A stretch of 64,000 bases of DNA from Nitrospirillum pindoramense (GCF_007827955.1 NZ_VITR01000019.1:52203-116202); one strand, 5' to 3'; counted from the first letter of the stretch, positions 8,973-18,918 are shown. Numbers and translations: made by a program. Notes: generated by a model from the sequence alone, not told the origin.

Positions 8973-9679
8973 GACGGATGGAACCGGTAACCGATACCCC
9001 ACACCGTGCGTATGAAGGTCGGGGTTTTGGGATCGTCGCCGATCTTGCGACGCAGGTTGCTGATATGGGTGTCGACGGCCCGGTCGAAAGCATCCGTCTC
9101 CCCACCCCGCACGCATTCCAGCAACATATCGCGGCTGAACACCCGGCCGGAATCGCCCGCCAACCGGGCCAGCAGGTCGAATTCCGTACGGGTCAGGTCC
9201 AGGGCCTGCCCGTGCAGGGTGGCGGTACGGCGGCTCGCATCAATCTGAAAGGGTCCGGCTTGCCGGATGGTAGGAGCGGGCTGCGCCGAGCCTGCGCGAA
9301 CACAGCGCCTCAACACCGCCTTGGCCCGCGCCTCCAATTCCCACAAGCTATAGGGCTTGGGAAGGTAGTCGTCGGCCCCCAGGTCCAGGCCCCGGATGCG
9401 GTCGGCTTCCTGACCCCGGGCGGTGACCATGATGATGCCGATATCGTGGTCACGGCGGATACGGCGGCAGAGGGACAAGCCATCCTCCCCCGGCAGCATG
9501 ATATCCAGCACCGCCAGATCCACAGCGTGCGCCCGCAAGTGCGCGTCCGCCGCCGCCGCGTCCGCCGCCCAGTCGACCTGAAAGCCGCTGTCGGCCAAGT
9601 GGCGCACCACCAGAGGCGCCAGACGGTCGTCATCTTCCACCAGCAGGATTCGGGCGGCGTCGGGCGGAGGCAGGGCCAT
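8969..9679 (-). CDS. OmpR/PhoB-family response regulator
   Basis: A 236-residue DNA-binding regulator and first gene of the operon. The receiver domain (about 10-120) has the acidic pair EDD, the phospho-acceptor Asp59 in VLDIMLP and the conserved Lys108 in LPKPY. A winged-helix trans_reg_C domain fills about 140-236, including RTEFDLLARL and the C-terminal GIGYRF. The start is the ATG at 9679 with AAGG seven bases upstream. It overlaps its cognate kinase by four bases. The 203-base region to sodC is divergent and probably holds promoters for both directions. Confidence 0.94.
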   Translation of the reverse strand: MALPPPDAARILLVEDDDRLAPLVVRHLADSGFQVDWAADAAAADAHLRAHAVDLAVLDIMLPGEDGLSLCRRIRRDHDIGIIMVTARGQEADRIRGLDLGADDYLPKPYSLWELEARAKAVLRRCVRAGSAQPAPTIRQAGPFQIDASRRTATLHGQALDLTRTEFDLLARLAGDSGRVFSRDMLLECVRGGETDAFDRAVDTHISNLRRKIGDDPKTPTFIRTVWGIGYRFHPS

Positions 9680-9882
9680 GCCAAAACCTTGGATTTAAAG
9701 ATCATGCACGCCTGACGATAGCGTGAAACACCCGCACCGCGACATAGTCGTGTCCGTACGGTCTACGCAGGGTGTCGCGCTGGTGGGGCCGGGTCGTCTG
9801 CCTTATCATTCGGCGCCTTAACAAGCTTGCCCATAAGCCCGTGGCCCGTCCTGGACCTCGCGGGCCCATCCGGAGGGAAACC

Positions 9883-10440
9883 ATGACCAAGTCCATTTTG
9901 CGTGCCGCGCTGGTGTCGGCCGCGATGGTGACCGCCGTCGGCGCGCCGTTCGCGGCCCTGGCGGCGGCCGCCCCGGTCACCACCACCATTCACCTGATCA
10001 CCGCCACCGGCGTGGGCCCGGCCATTGGCACCATCACGGCCACCGAGGGCAGCGGCGGTCTGGTGCTGACGCCCAAGCTGACGGGCCTGGCGCCGGGTGT
10101 GCACGGTTTCCACCTGCATGCCAACGCGTCCTGCCAGCCGGGGGAAAAGGATGGCAAACCCGGCGCCGGCCTGGCCGCCGGCGGCCATTTCGATCCCGCC
10201 AGCACCGGCAAGCACCTGGGCCCGACCGGGGACGGCCACAAGGGCGACCTGCCGCCGCTGACGGTGACGGCCGATGGCAGCACGGCACCCGATCCGCTGA
10301 CCGCGCCGCACCTGACACTGGCCGACATCGCCGGCCACGCCTTCATCATCCACACGGGTGGCGACAACTTCTCCGACACGCCGGAGCCCCTGGGCGGCGG
10401 GGGTGGCCGCGTCGCCTGCGGTGTGGTGGGCGAGAAGTAG
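9883..10440 (+). CDS. sodC: Periplasmic Cu/Zn superoxide dismutase
   Basis: A 185-residue enzyme that disproportionates superoxide in the periplasm. A Sec signal peptide ends around residues 26-30. The copper ligands appear as GFHLHA (His77, His79), His102 and His157. His102 bridges to zinc, with His111, His119 and Asp122 completing the zinc site. Cys84 and Cys179 are placed to form the structural disulfide. The C-terminal glycine-rich GGGGGRVACG is the family signature. The ATG at 9883 has GGAGGG five bases upstream, whereas upstream in-frame starts would mask the signal peptide. The gene is divergent from the response regulator operon. Confidence 0.95.
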   Translation: MTKSILRAALVSAAMVTAVGAPFAALAAAAPVTTTIHLITATGVGPAIGTITATEGSGGLVLTPKLTGLAPGVHGFHLHANASCQPGEKDGKPGAGLAAGGHFDPASTGKHLGPTGDGHKGDLPPLTVTADGSTAPDPLTAPHLTLADIAGHAFIIHTGGDNFSDTPEPLGGGGGRVACGVVGEK

Positions 10441-10503
10441 CCGGAGCCGGTTCCGGACTTGTAACAAATCCTGATACGGCTCTTGTTCCCCAGCACACGC
10501 CCT

Positions 10504-10519
10504 GCCTATAGTCATAGGC
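10504..10519. promoter_or_regulatory. Small inverted repeat upstream of the hydroxylase gene
   Basis: GCCTAT (10504-10509) and ATAGGC (10514-10519) are exact inverted arms around four bases, in the 205-base gap between sodC and the TPR-hydroxylase gene. It could be an operator or a small RNA hairpin. Nothing else in the gap is convincing. Confidence 0.3.
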
Positions 10520-10645
10520 ATAAAGGCGGGTCGGCAGCGATACCGCCCATGACAAAACCGGGAGGGTGCTGGCGGGGGGACAAGGGCCGACACGGCCGTC
10601 GCATCCCAGAATCCGTTCCGGCACCCCCAGGGAAAACGCGGGGGC

Positions 10646-11890
10646 ATGATGGCGGAGCGGGCGGAGAGCGGGACAACCCGGACGGACGTGGAAGATCAGG
10701 CGCGCGGCCTGAACGCGGCGGCCGTCCGCGCCATGGCGGCGGGCCAGCCCGCGCGGGCGCTAGCCCTGCTGGAAGAGGCGCTGTCCTTCTCGCCGACCCA
10801 GGTGCCGCTATGGCTGAACCTGGCGGCGGCCCATCGCGCCCTGGGCGAACCCCTGGCCGCGCTGGCGGCGTTGGACCGGGCGCTGGCGCTGGAGCCCCGC
10901 GCCTTCATGGCCTTGCTGATGCGCGCGTCGCTGCTGGACGGCATGGGCCACGCCCGCCAGGCGGGGGCGGCGTATGGTACCGCCCTTCAACTGGCGCCGC
11001 CGGAAACGGCGCTGGACGCGCCCACCGCCCGCGCGGTGGCCCGCGCCCGCGAGCGGCACGCCCAGTACCTTTCCGAACTGGACGGTTTCCTGAAAGGGGA
11101 GATCGACGGTGACTTGCGCCGTTGCCAGAGCGGCGAGGCGCGGCGCATGGCCCGTTTCGTCGATATGGCGCTGGGCCGGGCCAAACCCTATCACCAACAG
11201 CCCGCGCAGTTCTTTTACCCCGGCCTGCCGGCCGCGATCGAGTTCTTCGACCGCGCGGAGTTCCCCTGGCTGGCGGAGTTGGAGGCCGGGACCGACGCCG
11301 TGCGGGCGGAGCTGTCCGCCGTCCTGCGGGACGAGGACGACCCGAGCCAGTTCGTGCCCTATATCGCCTATCCCGACGGGTTGCCGCTGGACCAGTGGGC
11401 GGAGCTGAACCATTCGCCGCGGTGGAGCGCCTTCCATTTCATGCATTACGGCCGGCCGCACGCCGAGAACCGCGCCCGCTGCCCCCGGACGGCAGCCTTG
11501 CTGGACGCCATGCCGCAGCCGCAGGTGCCGGGCAAATCCCCCGCCGCCATGTTTTCCGTGTTGAAGCCCCGCACGCGCATCCCGGCCCACACCGGCGTGT
11601 CCAACACGCGACTGGTGGTGCACCTGCCCCTGGTGGTGCCGTCCGGCTGCGGCTTCCGCGTGGGCAACGAGACGCGGGCATGGAAGGTGGGCGAGGCGTG
11701 GGTATTCGATGACACCATCGAGCATGAGGCCTGGAACGACAGTGACCAGACCCGCGTCATCCTGCTGTTCGATATCTGGCATCCCTGCCTGAGCGCAGCG
11801 GAACGCGAGATGATCACCCAGGTCATGACCGGAATCGACCGCTTCAACGGCGACCTGCCGCCGGAGGATGGGGCCGGCGGCGGCCTGTAA
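10646..11890 (+). CDS. TPR plus aspartyl/asparaginyl beta-hydroxylase domain protein
   Basis: A 414-residue cytoplasmic protein. Residues 20-125 form tetratricopeptide repeats (for example NLAAAHRALGEPLAALAALD). Residues about 210-400 form an AspH-type Fe(II)/2-oxoglutarate dioxygenase. IPAHTGVSN (His315) and EHEAWND (His360) match the two iron-binding histidines of this family, and HLPL and TRVILLFDIWHP surround the 2-oxoglutarate site. The family hydroxylates Asp/Asn side chains in proteins or acts on small peptides and lipids. Bacterial TPR fusions are common but mostly uncharacterised, so the substrate is not assigned. ATGs at 10646 and 10649 are both possible starts. Confidence 0.88.
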   Translation: MMAERAESGTTRTDVEDQARGLNAAAVRAMAAGQPARALALLEEALSFSPTQVPLWLNLAAAHRALGEPLAALAALDRALALEPRAFMALLMRASLLDGMGHARQAGAAYGTALQLAPPETALDAPTARAVARARERHAQYLSELDGFLKGEIDGDLRRCQSGEARRMARFVDMALGRAKPYHQQPAQFFYPGLPAAIEFFDRAEFPWLAELEAGTDAVRAELSAVLRDEDDPSQFVPYIAYPDGLPLDQWAELNHSPRWSAFHFMHYGRPHAENRARCPRTAALLDAMPQPQVPGKSPAAMFSVLKPRTRIPAHTGVSNTRLVVHLPLVVPSGCGFRVGNETRAWKVGEAWVFDDTIEHEAWNDSDQTRVILLFDIWHPCLSAAEREMITQVMTGIDRFNGDLPPEDGAGGGL

Positions 11891-11906
11891 CGAAGGCGCC
11901 GCCTTT

Positions 11907-12164
11907 TTAACCCACGGTGTCGGCGGCGGAGGCGCCGGTGGGGACCCGGGGCGCCTTGCGGTTGCGGTTCACCACCATCTCATCATGCAGCACGGTGATG
12001 ATCCCGCTGCCGGTACGCACGAACAGGCCGGGCACGATGGCATGCACCAGGCACGCCATACCCCCCAGAAGCATCCGCACGCCAAAGGAGGTCGCCACCA
12101 GAGCGTGCTCACCATAGCTTTCCTGGACCGAACTCGGATGGTCGATGAACAGCTTGCGCAACAT
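11907..12164 (-). CDS. DUF6356-like small protein
   Basis: An 85-residue protein starting MLRKLFIDHPSSV. The opening (FIDHP, then a Ser/Glu/Tyr-containing stretch and EH) is what I associate with DUF6356, a small alphaproteobacterial family of unknown function. Residues about 25-50 (MLLGGMACLVHAIVPGLFV) form one hydrophobic, probably membrane-associated helix. The basic C-terminal part contains NRNRK. The start is the ATG at 12164 behind a purine-rich stretch containing CAGGG. It is divergent from the Lrp/AsnC gene across 142 bases, so that regulator may control it. The family call is from memory of the motif. Confidence 0.65.
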   Translation of the reverse strand: MLRKLFIDHPSSVQESYGEHALVATSFGVRMLLGGMACLVHAIVPGLFVRTGSGIITVLHDEMVVNRNRKAPRVPTGASAADTVG

Positions 12165-12306
12165 GGTCCCTGCTTCCCTCATCCAGTGCCGGCCGCTCAC
12201 GGGCCGCCTGCCGCCAAGAATAACGCAGACTGGCTTGAGAAAAATCCCAAACTGTCCCACAGTACCCGGGCACTTTGTTGATTTTATCCCAATATGCCGG
12301 CGAATT

Positions 12307-12780
12307 ATGGAACACCTTGATAAAACGGACATCCGCCTGCTGCAATTGCTGCAGGAGGACGCGTCGCTGTCCATCGCCCAGTTGGCGGAGACGGTGGCGC
12401 TTTCGACCAATGCCTGCTGGCGCCGGGTGAAACAGCTGGAGGAGGCGGGCATCATCCGCCGCCGCGTCGCCCTGCTGGACGCCGATCTGCTGGGCTGTGG
12501 CATCACCGTGTTCGTGGCCATCCGCACCAACCAGCATAATGAGGAATGGCTGGAGACCTTCGCCCGGGGCGTGGCCGAGATTCCCGAGATCGTGGAATTC
12601 TATCGCATGAGCGGCGACGTGGATTACATGCTGAAGGTGCTGGTGGCCGACATCCCCCATTATGACCGGGTCTACAAACGCCTGATCAAGGTGACACGCC
12701 TGACCGACGTCAGTTCCAGCTTCGCCATGGAACGCATCAAGTCCACCACCGCCATCCCCCTGCCCCCACCCAGGCCTTGA
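12307..12780 (+). CDS. Lrp/AsnC family transcriptional regulator
   Basis: A 157-residue regulator. The N-terminal helix-turn-helix (about 5-55) has LDKTDIRLLQLLQEDASLS and later TNACWRRVKQLEEAGIIRR, both standard for Lrp. The C-terminal ligand-binding RAM domain (about 70-145) contains MSGDVDYMLKV, the glycine-containing loop that usually contacts amino-acid effectors. Family members sense amino acids and often control adjacent transport or catabolic genes. The only adjacent candidate is the divergent DUF6356-like gene. The ATG at 12307 is chosen because upstream in-frame codons do not extend the fold. A strong terminator follows at 12881-12915. Confidence 0.93.
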   Translation: MEHLDKTDIRLLQLLQEDASLSIAQLAETVALSTNACWRRVKQLEEAGIIRRRVALLDADLLGCGITVFVAIRTNQHNEEWLETFARGVAEIPEIVEFYRMSGDVDYMLKVLVADIPHYDRVYKRLIKVTRLTDVSSSFAMERIKSTTAIPLPPPRP

Positions 12781-12880
12781 GCCCCGGCGGGCGTGCCCCC
12801 GCCTGTCGCTACCAGAGTGGGCATACGCCTAAGGCAAGATCGCCAAGGCGGCGTAACTGCGGCATGTTCCGCTTTTCACC

Positions 12881-12915
12881 AAGCCCGTCCGCGTGTGTAG
12901 CGCGGAGGGCTTTTT
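12881..12915 (+). terminator. Rho-independent terminator after the Lrp/AsnC gene
   Basis: AAGCCC plus TCCGCG pair with CGCGGA plus GGGCTT, with one bulged G and a seven-base loop. A run of five T residues ends the structure at 12915. It lies 100 bases after the Lrp/AsnC stop codon and before the next kinase gene. Confidence 0.82.
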
Positions 12916-12975
12916 CATGAGCGGTCGGCGCGCCATTTTGGGTACAGGCGCGCATCGGGGTGAGGGGCGCGGGCC

Positions 12976-14241
12976 GTGGAAATGCTGCTGCGACAGCGGG
13001 TGCGACTGGCGGGGCTGGCGGCCCTGGGCGGGATCGTCGCCCTGCTGTTGATCATGCAATCCATCTTCGCGGAGGTGGTGAGCAGCGAAAAGTGGGTCAA
13101 CCACAGCCACCAGGTCCGCACCACCGCGGTCCTGGCGTTGAACCACATCCTGTCGGCGGAATCGTCCCAGCGGCTGTACCTGCTGGTCCGGGGACCGGAG
13201 GCGCGGGACCACTTCCAGGGGTACCGCGACGATGCCACCAACCAGTTGCTGGCGTTGAGCACCCTGGTCAGCGACAACCCGGACCAGACCCGCCGGGTGT
13301 CGACGCTGACGGCGCTGGCCAATGCGCGGTTGGACGCCCTGCAGGTGCTGATGCAGACGCCGGCCGGAACCCCGCCCGACAGCATCACGGTGGAACGGGG
13401 CGAGTCCCTGATGGCCGAGGTGCGCGAACAGGTGGCCGTCATAGATGGGACGGAGCAGGCGCTGCTGGTGCAGCGGCAGGGCCGGGTCGCCACCCTGCGC
13501 CTGCTGTTCGTGGCCGGCAGCGTGGTCATCTGCCTGGTCGCCGGCGGGCTGGTATGGCGCCTGTCCAGCGGCGCCATGACCGAGGCCGACCGGGAAAGCC
13601 GCATGCGCCAGCAGCTGCAGGAGATGCTGGACGAGAAAGGCCGCCTGCTGCGAGAGATCAACCACCGGGTGGGCAACGGCCTGTCCATGATCGGCACCCT
13701 GCTGCAATTGCAGACGCACGACACCAAGGACCCCCAGGCGGAGCGCGCCCTGGCGGAGGCCCGCACCCGCGTGCTGGCCATCAACGAGGTCCACAAGCGC
13801 ATGCTGCAGGCCGAAACGGTGGATGAGGTGGAGTTCGGCGCCCTGCTTCCCGCCTTCTGCCGGGAAGTGGCTGCGGAGTACGGCGCCTTGGACCGGGTTC
13901 AGGTCACCAGCACGCCCGTATTGCTGCCGGTGGAAACGGGGGTGGCGCTGGCCCTGATCCTGAATGAGATGCTGACGCCCACCCTGCGGCGGTCCGACCA
14001 GTTGTCCAGCCCGGTGACCCTGGGCCTGACGGTCGTGGACAACCGCCTGTCCTGCGTCATCGACGACCCCAGCGGCCAGTTGCCGGCCGACATGGGGGCC
14101 GCCCGCCTGGCCGGTATCGGCATGACCGTGGTGCAGGCGCTGTGCCGGCAGATCGGGGCGGAAATGGCCTTCGACAAGGCGGGCACACAATTCTACATTT
14201 CAGTCACCGTGCCCAAGGCCCGCAAGGTGCGGGCGGCCTGA
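12976..14241 (+). CDS. Membrane histidine kinase with CHASE3-like sensor and degraded ATPase domain
   Basis: 421 residues beginning at a GTG with GAGGGG eight bases upstream. Membrane segments lie at about 10-30 and 174-196. The region between them is an all-helical CHASE3-like sensor. The phospho-acceptor region REINHRVGNGLSMIGTLLQLQ (His230) is of the HisKA_2 type. The ATPase half is unusual. The N-box has Asn330 but reads LNEMLTPTLRRS instead of the expected NELVTNALKH pattern, and the G1 region reads VIDDPSGQLP, lacking the normal DxGxG. Only a G2-like RLAGIGMTVVQAL is left. It may be a low-activity kinase or a phosphotransfer/adaptor protein. It lies head-to-tail with a hybrid kinase 146 bases downstream. 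Confidence 0.83.
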   Translation: MEMLLRQRVRLAGLAALGGIVALLLIMQSIFAEVVSSEKWVNHSHQVRTTAVLALNHILSAESSQRLYLLVRGPEARDHFQGYRDDATNQLLALSTLVSDNPDQTRRVSTLTALANARLDALQVLMQTPAGTPPDSITVERGESLMAEVREQVAVIDGTEQALLVQRQGRVATLRLLFVAGSVVICLVAGGLVWRLSSGAMTEADRESRMRQQLQEMLDEKGRLLREINHRVGNGLSMIGTLLQLQTHDTKDPQAERALAEARTRVLAINEVHKRMLQAETVDEVEFGALLPAFCREVAAEYGALDRVQVTSTPVLLPVETGVALALILNEMLTPTLRRSDQLSSPVTLGLTVVDNRLSCVIDDPSGQLPADMGAARLAGIGMTVVQALCRQIGAEMAFDKAGTQFYISVTVPKARKVRAA

Positions 14242-14387
14242 CGCGGCGCCGCGGCGACGGAGTTACCCCGCTAATCATTTGAGAAATCGGATCCGCAACG
14301 ATCCGCTATACCTCTGCGCCTGTATTTTCCGGCGGCTTTCGCTATGATGGCGGCGCCCTGAGGACTGGCCGGGAAAGGTACGACGGC

Positions 14388-17300
14388 TTGCCACCCCACT
14401 ACCTGAAGCTGCACGCCAGAGGCTTGCGGGCGCGGCTGCAAATCCTGTTGCTGGTGGTGGTGGCGCCCCTGACGGCCCTGTCCATCGCCGACTATGGCGC
14501 CCGACGGTCGGAGGCCGTGGCCGCCGCCCAGGCCCAGGCCCTGAGCCTGGCGCACGCCATCGCCGGGCAACAGGCCTTGCTGGTCACCCAGGCCCGGAAC
14601 ATCGCCGACACCCTGCTGAGCGAAAGCGCCCATCTGCCGTTGGACCAATGTATCCAGGATGCGCGGCTGATGAAGCAGGCGCATCCCTGGATCAACAACG
14701 TCAACCTGATGAGCCCGGACGGCCAGGTCTTCTGCTCGTCCGCCGAACGGCCCTTCCAGAATTTCGGCGACCGTGACTATTTCCAGGAACTGCTGGAAAC
14801 CGGCCAGCCCACGATCAGCGACTTCCTGATCGGTCGAACCAACGGCAAGCCCATCATGGTGGTGACGCGGATACGGGCCACGCCCGGCGGTGGCGTCGCC
14901 CTGGTGGCCGGCACCGCCATCAATCTGCAATGGCTGGAGGATATGGGCCGCCAGATGGTGGCGCGGCGCCACGCCGTTTTCCTGGCCGTCGACCGCCATG
15001 GGCACATCCTGGCTCGCTATCCCGAGCAGGACACGGCCCTGGGCGCAGGCGGCGCGCGGCTGCCCCTGATCGGCACCATCCTGGCCACACCGGACGGCAC
15101 GGCCGACATGGCCGACCTGCGGGGTGAGAAGCAGCTCTTCGGCTTCGCCAGCGTGGGCGACACGGGGGCCCGGGTGGCCGTGGGCCTGTCCAAGGCCGAG
15201 GTGCTGGCCAACGCCAACATCGACTTCCGCCGCAATCTGGTGGCGGTTCTGGCCATCACCCTGCTGGCCTTCGCGCTGGGGGTCGCGGGGCTGGAATTGT
15301 CGGTGCTGCGCTGGCTGCAGACCTTGGGCGACGCGGCCCAGCGCATCGCCGCCGGCGACCGTGCCATTCATCTCGACAGCCCCGGCAGCGGACCGGAACT
15401 GGAAGCGGTTGCCCAGGCCTTCAACGCCATGGCCGACGCCGTGGCCCGGCAAGAGCAGGAACTGATCGCGCGCGAGGAACGGTTCCGCGACCTGACGGAA
15501 GTGTCGACGGACTGGTACTGGGAAACGGACGAAACCCACCGCTTCACCTACATTTCGGACGGGATCCGGTTCGTCGGCATGGATATGGGCCAATTGCTGG
15601 GCCGTACCCGGCGTGAGCTGTCCGCCGATGCCGACGCCACCCATTGGGCGGTTTATGAGAGCTTCCTGAACAACCGCGTTCCCTTCCGCGACTTCAGCTA
15701 TTCCGTGCGCGGTCCCGATGGCGGGGTGCTGCACCTGGAAATCTCGGGCCGGCCCTACTACGGGTCGGATGGGCAGTTCCGCGGCTTCCGCGGAATCGGC
15801 CGCAACATCACGCCGCTGGTGGAGGCGCGCCAGCGCCTGCAGGATCGCGACCGGCTGCTGACCGCCATCCTGGAATCCATAGACCAGGGCATCGTCGCCT
15901 TCGATGCGCAGTTGCGCCTGTCCATCCGCAACCACCAATTCCTGGACCTCATGGACATGAAGCCGCAGGACTGCCTACCGGGCATGCCCCTGACGGAGGT
16001 GGAGGCGCTGTTGACGGATCACGCCGCCGCTCCCCTGGTCGGCATGCATCCGCAGGGCCCCGTGGCCGCCAAAGAACCAACCCCTGATCCCGCGACGCCG
16101 GACGGCATGACGCCGGCAACCTACGAACTGACCCGACCCGACGGCAGCACCCTGGAGGCGCAGGCCATCCCCATGGCGGGCAGCGGCTTCGTTGTCAGCT
16201 ACCGAGACATGACGGTGCAGCGGCGGCAGGTGAGCGACCTGATCGACGCCCGTGACCGGCTGGCGGCCCAGGCGCGGGAGCTGCGCACCCTGGCGGAGGA
16301 GCTGGACGCGGCCCGGCGGGCGGCGGAGGCGGCGAACGCGGCCAAGTCCGACTTCCTGGCCAATATGAGCCATGAGATCCGCACCCCCATGAACGGCGTG
16401 ATGGGCATGGTGCAGTTGCTGCAGGAAAGCCCGCTGACCCCCGACCAGGCGGCCTACACCGCCGTCATCCGCGACAGCGCCGACGCCTTGCTGTCCATCA
16501 TCAACGACATCCTGGACATCTCGAAGCTGGAAGCCGGCCGCGTGGAACTGGAGGAGGTGCCGTTCGCCCTGGCCGACGTCACCGCCGGGGTGATGGCCAT
16601 CCTGGGCCCCCGCGCGAGGGACAAGGGCATCCGGCTGGAAACGGTGGCGACCGGGGCTTCCCCGGGCCACTATCGGGGGGATCCCCTGCGCCTGCGCCAG
16701 GTGCTGCTGAACCTTGTGGGCAACGCCGTGAAGTTCACGGAAAAGGGATCGGTCGTGCTGGAGGTCGAAGTGGGCATCGCCCAGGATGACAGGGCGCCGC
16801 TGCATTTCGCCGTGCGCGACACCGGCATCGGCATCAGCGCCACGGCCCAAGCGCAATTATTCCGCAAGTTCGGCCAGGCCGACACGTCCATCTCGCGCCG
16901 TTTCGGCGGGTCCGGCCTGGGCCTGGCCATTTCCCAGCGCCTGGTGGCACTGATGGGCGGCGCCATCCATCTGGAAAGCGCCCTGAACCAGGGCAGCACC
17001 TTTTCCTTCACCATCACGCTACCGCTCGTTCCGGCCAAGGACATGCCCAAAACCAGCCCGACCCCAGCCGCGCCCCAGGCCCCGCCACCCCGCGCCGGAC
17101 GCAGCCCGAAAACCACGCGCCACGGCCTGCCCGGCGGGGATGGCGCCCACCTGCTGGTGGTGGACGACAACGGCATCAACCAGACCGTGGCCAAAACCAT
17201 GCTGGAACGGCTGGGCTATCACGTCACCCTGGCCAGTGACGCGCGAACGGCGCTGGACCTGTATGAACGGAACACCTTCCAGGCCGTGCTGATGGACATC

Positions 17301-17939
17301 CAGATGCCGGAGATGGACGGCGTGCAGGCCACCCAGCGCATGCGCGCCATCCAGCAGGCGACGGGCGCCCCCCGCACCCCCGTCATCGCCATGACGGCCA
17401 ACGCCATGGCCGGCATGCGGGAGGAGTATCTGGCCGCCGGCATGGACGACTACATCGCCAAGCCCTTCGCCCTTCCCACCCTGGCGAACACCGTGGCGCG
17501 TTGGGTGGGGGCGGCCACCCCTGTCGCCGCTCCGCCGGCGCCAGCAGCGCCAGCGCCCGTCCACGAACCGCCGGTGCTGGACCCGGCGCCGTTGCGACAG
17601 TTGGCGGAGCTGTTGGACACCGATACCCTGGCGGACCTGGTCATGTCCTCCGTGGCGGAGTGTGAGGCGCGGGTGGCCACGCTGGAGACGCTGGCCGCCA
17701 CCAACGACACCGACGCCATGGCCAAGGCCGCCCATACCCTGATCGCCACCGCCGGCGATATCGGCCTGCGGCAGATGCAGGCCCAGGCCACGCGCATTCA
17801 AACGGCGGCGCGCGCCGGCAAGGCGGATGCGTGCCGCCCCGATATCGCCGCCCTGGCCAGCACCCTGCCCGCCGGAATGGCCGCCGTGGCCGCTGTGCTG
17901 AAACCGCTGCTGAAAAAGGGACGGGACGGAACGGCTTGA
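14388..17939 (+). CDS. Hybrid sensor histidine kinase (dCache-HAMP-PAS-PAS-HisKA-HATPase-REC-Hpt)
   Basis: 1183 residues. Start TTG at 14388 with GGAAAGG about nine bases upstream; no better ATG puts the first membrane helix (about 16-36) at the N-terminus. The extracytoplasmic region (about 40-280) looks like a double Cache sensor, with [13 protein letters not shown]. Segment 2 lies at about 284-305 and HAMP at about 308-360. One PAS spans about 365-478 and a second about 485-605, followed by a coiled coil. The H-box is [16 protein letters not shown] (His662) and the kinase ATPase domain follows. The receiver has [11 protein letters not shown] and the C-terminal Hpt has [10 protein letters not shown]. 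The layout is that of a multistep phosphorelay kinase sensing small molecules. No cognate output gene is adjacent. Confidence 0.92.
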   Translation: MPPHYLKLHARGLRARLQILLLVVVAPLTALSIADYGARRSEAVAAAQAQALSLAHAIAGQQALLVTQARNIADTLLSESAHLPLDQCIQDARLMKQAHPWINNVNLMSPDGQVFCSSAERPFQNFGDRDYFQELLETGQPTISDFLIGRTNGKPIMVVTRIRATPGGGVALVAGTAINLQWLEDMGRQMVARRHAVFLAVDRHGHILARYPEQDTALGAGGARLPLIGTILATPDGTADMADLRGEKQLFGFASVGDTGARVAVGLSKAEVLANANIDFRRNLVAVLAITLLAFALGVAGLELSVLRWLQTLGDAAQRIAAGDRAIHLDSPGSGPELEAVAQAFNAMADAVARQEQELIAREERFRDLTEVSTDWYWETDETHRFTYISDGIRFVGMDMGQLLGRTRRELSADADATHWAVYESFLNNRVPFRDFSYSVRGPDGGVLHLEISGRPYYGSDGQFRGFRGIGRNITPLVEARQRLQDRDRLLTAILESIDQGIVAFDAQLRLSIRNHQFLDLMDMKPQDCLPGMPLTEVEALLTDHAAAPLVGMHPQGPVAAKEPTPDPATPDGMTPATYELTRPDGSTLEAQAIPMAGSGFVVSYRDMTVQRRQVSDLIDARDRLAAQARELRTLAEELDAARRAAEAANAAKSDFLANMSHEIRTPMNGVMGMVQLLQESPLTPDQAAYTAVIRDSADALLSIINDILDISKLEAGRVELEEVPFALADVTAGVMAILGPRARDKGIRLETVATGASPGHYRGDPLRLRQVLLNLVGNAVKFTEKGSVVLEVEVGIAQDDRAPLHFAVRDTGIGISATAQAQLFRKFGQADTSISRRFGGSGLGLAISQRLVALMGGAIHLESALNQGSTFSFTITLPLVPAKDMPKTSPTPAAPQAPPPRAGRSPKTTRHGLPGGDGAHLLVVDDNGINQTVAKTMLERLGYHVTLASDARTALDLYERNTFQAVLMDIQMPEMDGVQATQRMRAIQQATGAPRTPVIAMTANAMAGMREEYLAAGMDDYIAKPFALPTLANTVARWVGAATPVAAPPAPAAPAPVHEPPVLDPAPLRQLAELLDTDTLADLVMSSVAECEARVATLETLAATNDTDAMAKAAHTLIATAGDIGLRQMQAQATRIQTAARAGKADACRPDIAALASTLPAGMAAVAAVLKPLLKKGRDGTA

Positions 17940-17949
17940 CCGAAAGGGA

Positions 17950-18705
17950 TCAGCCCCGCTGCTCCCCCGCCCACCATTCATCCGCCGTGGGCAGGGTGCC
18001 GTAGCTTTGGCGCAGCGCGTTGGACCAATGGTCCCGGACATGCTGGAAATAGCTGTCGGTTTCGGTGATGCGGCGATGGATGCGCAGCTGCAGGTCGTCG
18101 CGGTGGTAGACCGCGAGGTCGATGGGCATGCCCACCGACAGATTGCTGCGCAGGGTGCTGTCCATGGACACCAGCACCAGCTTCACCCCGTCCTGCACCG
18201 GCGTGTCGTAGGAGACGACACGGTCCAGGATGGGCTTGCCGTACTTGTGCTCCCCGATCTGCAGGTACGGCGTCTCGGGCGTGGCCTCGATGAAGTTGCC
18301 GGGGGAGTAGATCTGGAACAGGCGCATGCCGCGGCCCTTGATCTGCCCGCCCAAGAGGAAGGAGGCATCGAACCCCACGCCCTGGGCCTTCATGGCCAGG
18401 CCGTCGGTATCGTACACGGCGCGAATGGCGGCGCCCACCAGCTGGGCCGCGCGGAACATGGACGGGACGGTGGCCAGCGTTTCCGGCTCCGCGTCGCCGA
18501 TGGAGACGCCTTCCTGCAAGCGGTTCACCACCGACTGGCTGATGGACAGGTTGCCCGCGGAGAGCAGGACCATGCAGCGGTCGCCCGGCGTTTCGAAGCG
18601 GTGCATCTTGCAGAAGGTGGAGATGTTATCGACACCGGCGTTGGTGCGCGTGTCCGACAGCATCACCAGCCCGGCCTTCAGGAACAGGGCGACACAATAC
18701 GTCAT
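17950..18705 (-). CDS. Anbu (ancestral beta subunit) proteasome-type peptidase
   Basis: A 251-residue Ntn-hydrolase related to HslV and proteasome beta subunits. The N-terminus MTYCVALFLKAGLVMLSDTR matches Anbu proteins. Removal of Met exposes the putative nucleophile Thr2. SDTRTNAGVDNIS and the inner Gly-rich segment FLLGGQIKG are family landmarks. Anbu forms open-ring assemblies; its natural substrates are unknown. It follows alpha-E and circularly permuted ATP-grasp genes on the same strand, the canonical Anbu partners. The gap to alpha-E is 231 bases and holds a GC-rich hairpin but no transglutaminase gene. Confidence 0.92.
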   Translation of the reverse strand: MTYCVALFLKAGLVMLSDTRTNAGVDNISTFCKMHRFETPGDRCMVLLSAGNLSISQSVVNRLQEGVSIGDAEPETLATVPSMFRAAQLVGAAIRAVYDTDGLAMKAQGVGFDASFLLGGQIKGRGMRLFQIYSPGNFIEATPETPYLQIGEHKYGKPILDRVVSYDTPVQDGVKLVLVSMDSTLRSNLSVGMPIDLAVYHRDDLQLRIHRRITETDSYFQHVRDHWSNALRQSYGTLPTADEWWAGEQRG

Positions 18706-18889
18706 CTCTTGGGCCTCGACATCGCGGTTGCCGGCCCTTGGGCTGGGCGGCGTTTTTCTTCAGATGAGGGACGGGCGGCCCCCCGGACAGGGGCCTATCC
18801 CGATGCCCCTCATACCCCGAAACCCCGGGCCGCGACCAGGGGGCGCGCACATTAAGTATTGGCGACGCCCCCGCCGGCGCAAGAAACGG

Positions 18890-18918
18890 CCGCGCCCCGA
18901 CCCCTGAAAGGGGCGCGG
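18890..18918 (-). terminator. GC-rich hairpin between alpha-E and Anbu
   Basis: CCGCGCCCC (18890-18898) and GGGGCGCGG (18910-18918) are exact nine-base arms. On the minus strand the stem is followed by CCGTTTCTTG, a modest T-rich tail. It lies just past the alpha-E stop codon and could partly terminate or process the transcript, uncoupling Anbu from the two genes before it. Confidence 0.5.

Noticed and set aside
8973..9116. Longer N-terminus for the histidine kinase starting at 9116
   Set aside because: It would overlap the response regulator by nearly 150 bases and place 48 non-hydrophobic residues before the first membrane helix. The ATGA overlap start at 8972 is far more likely.
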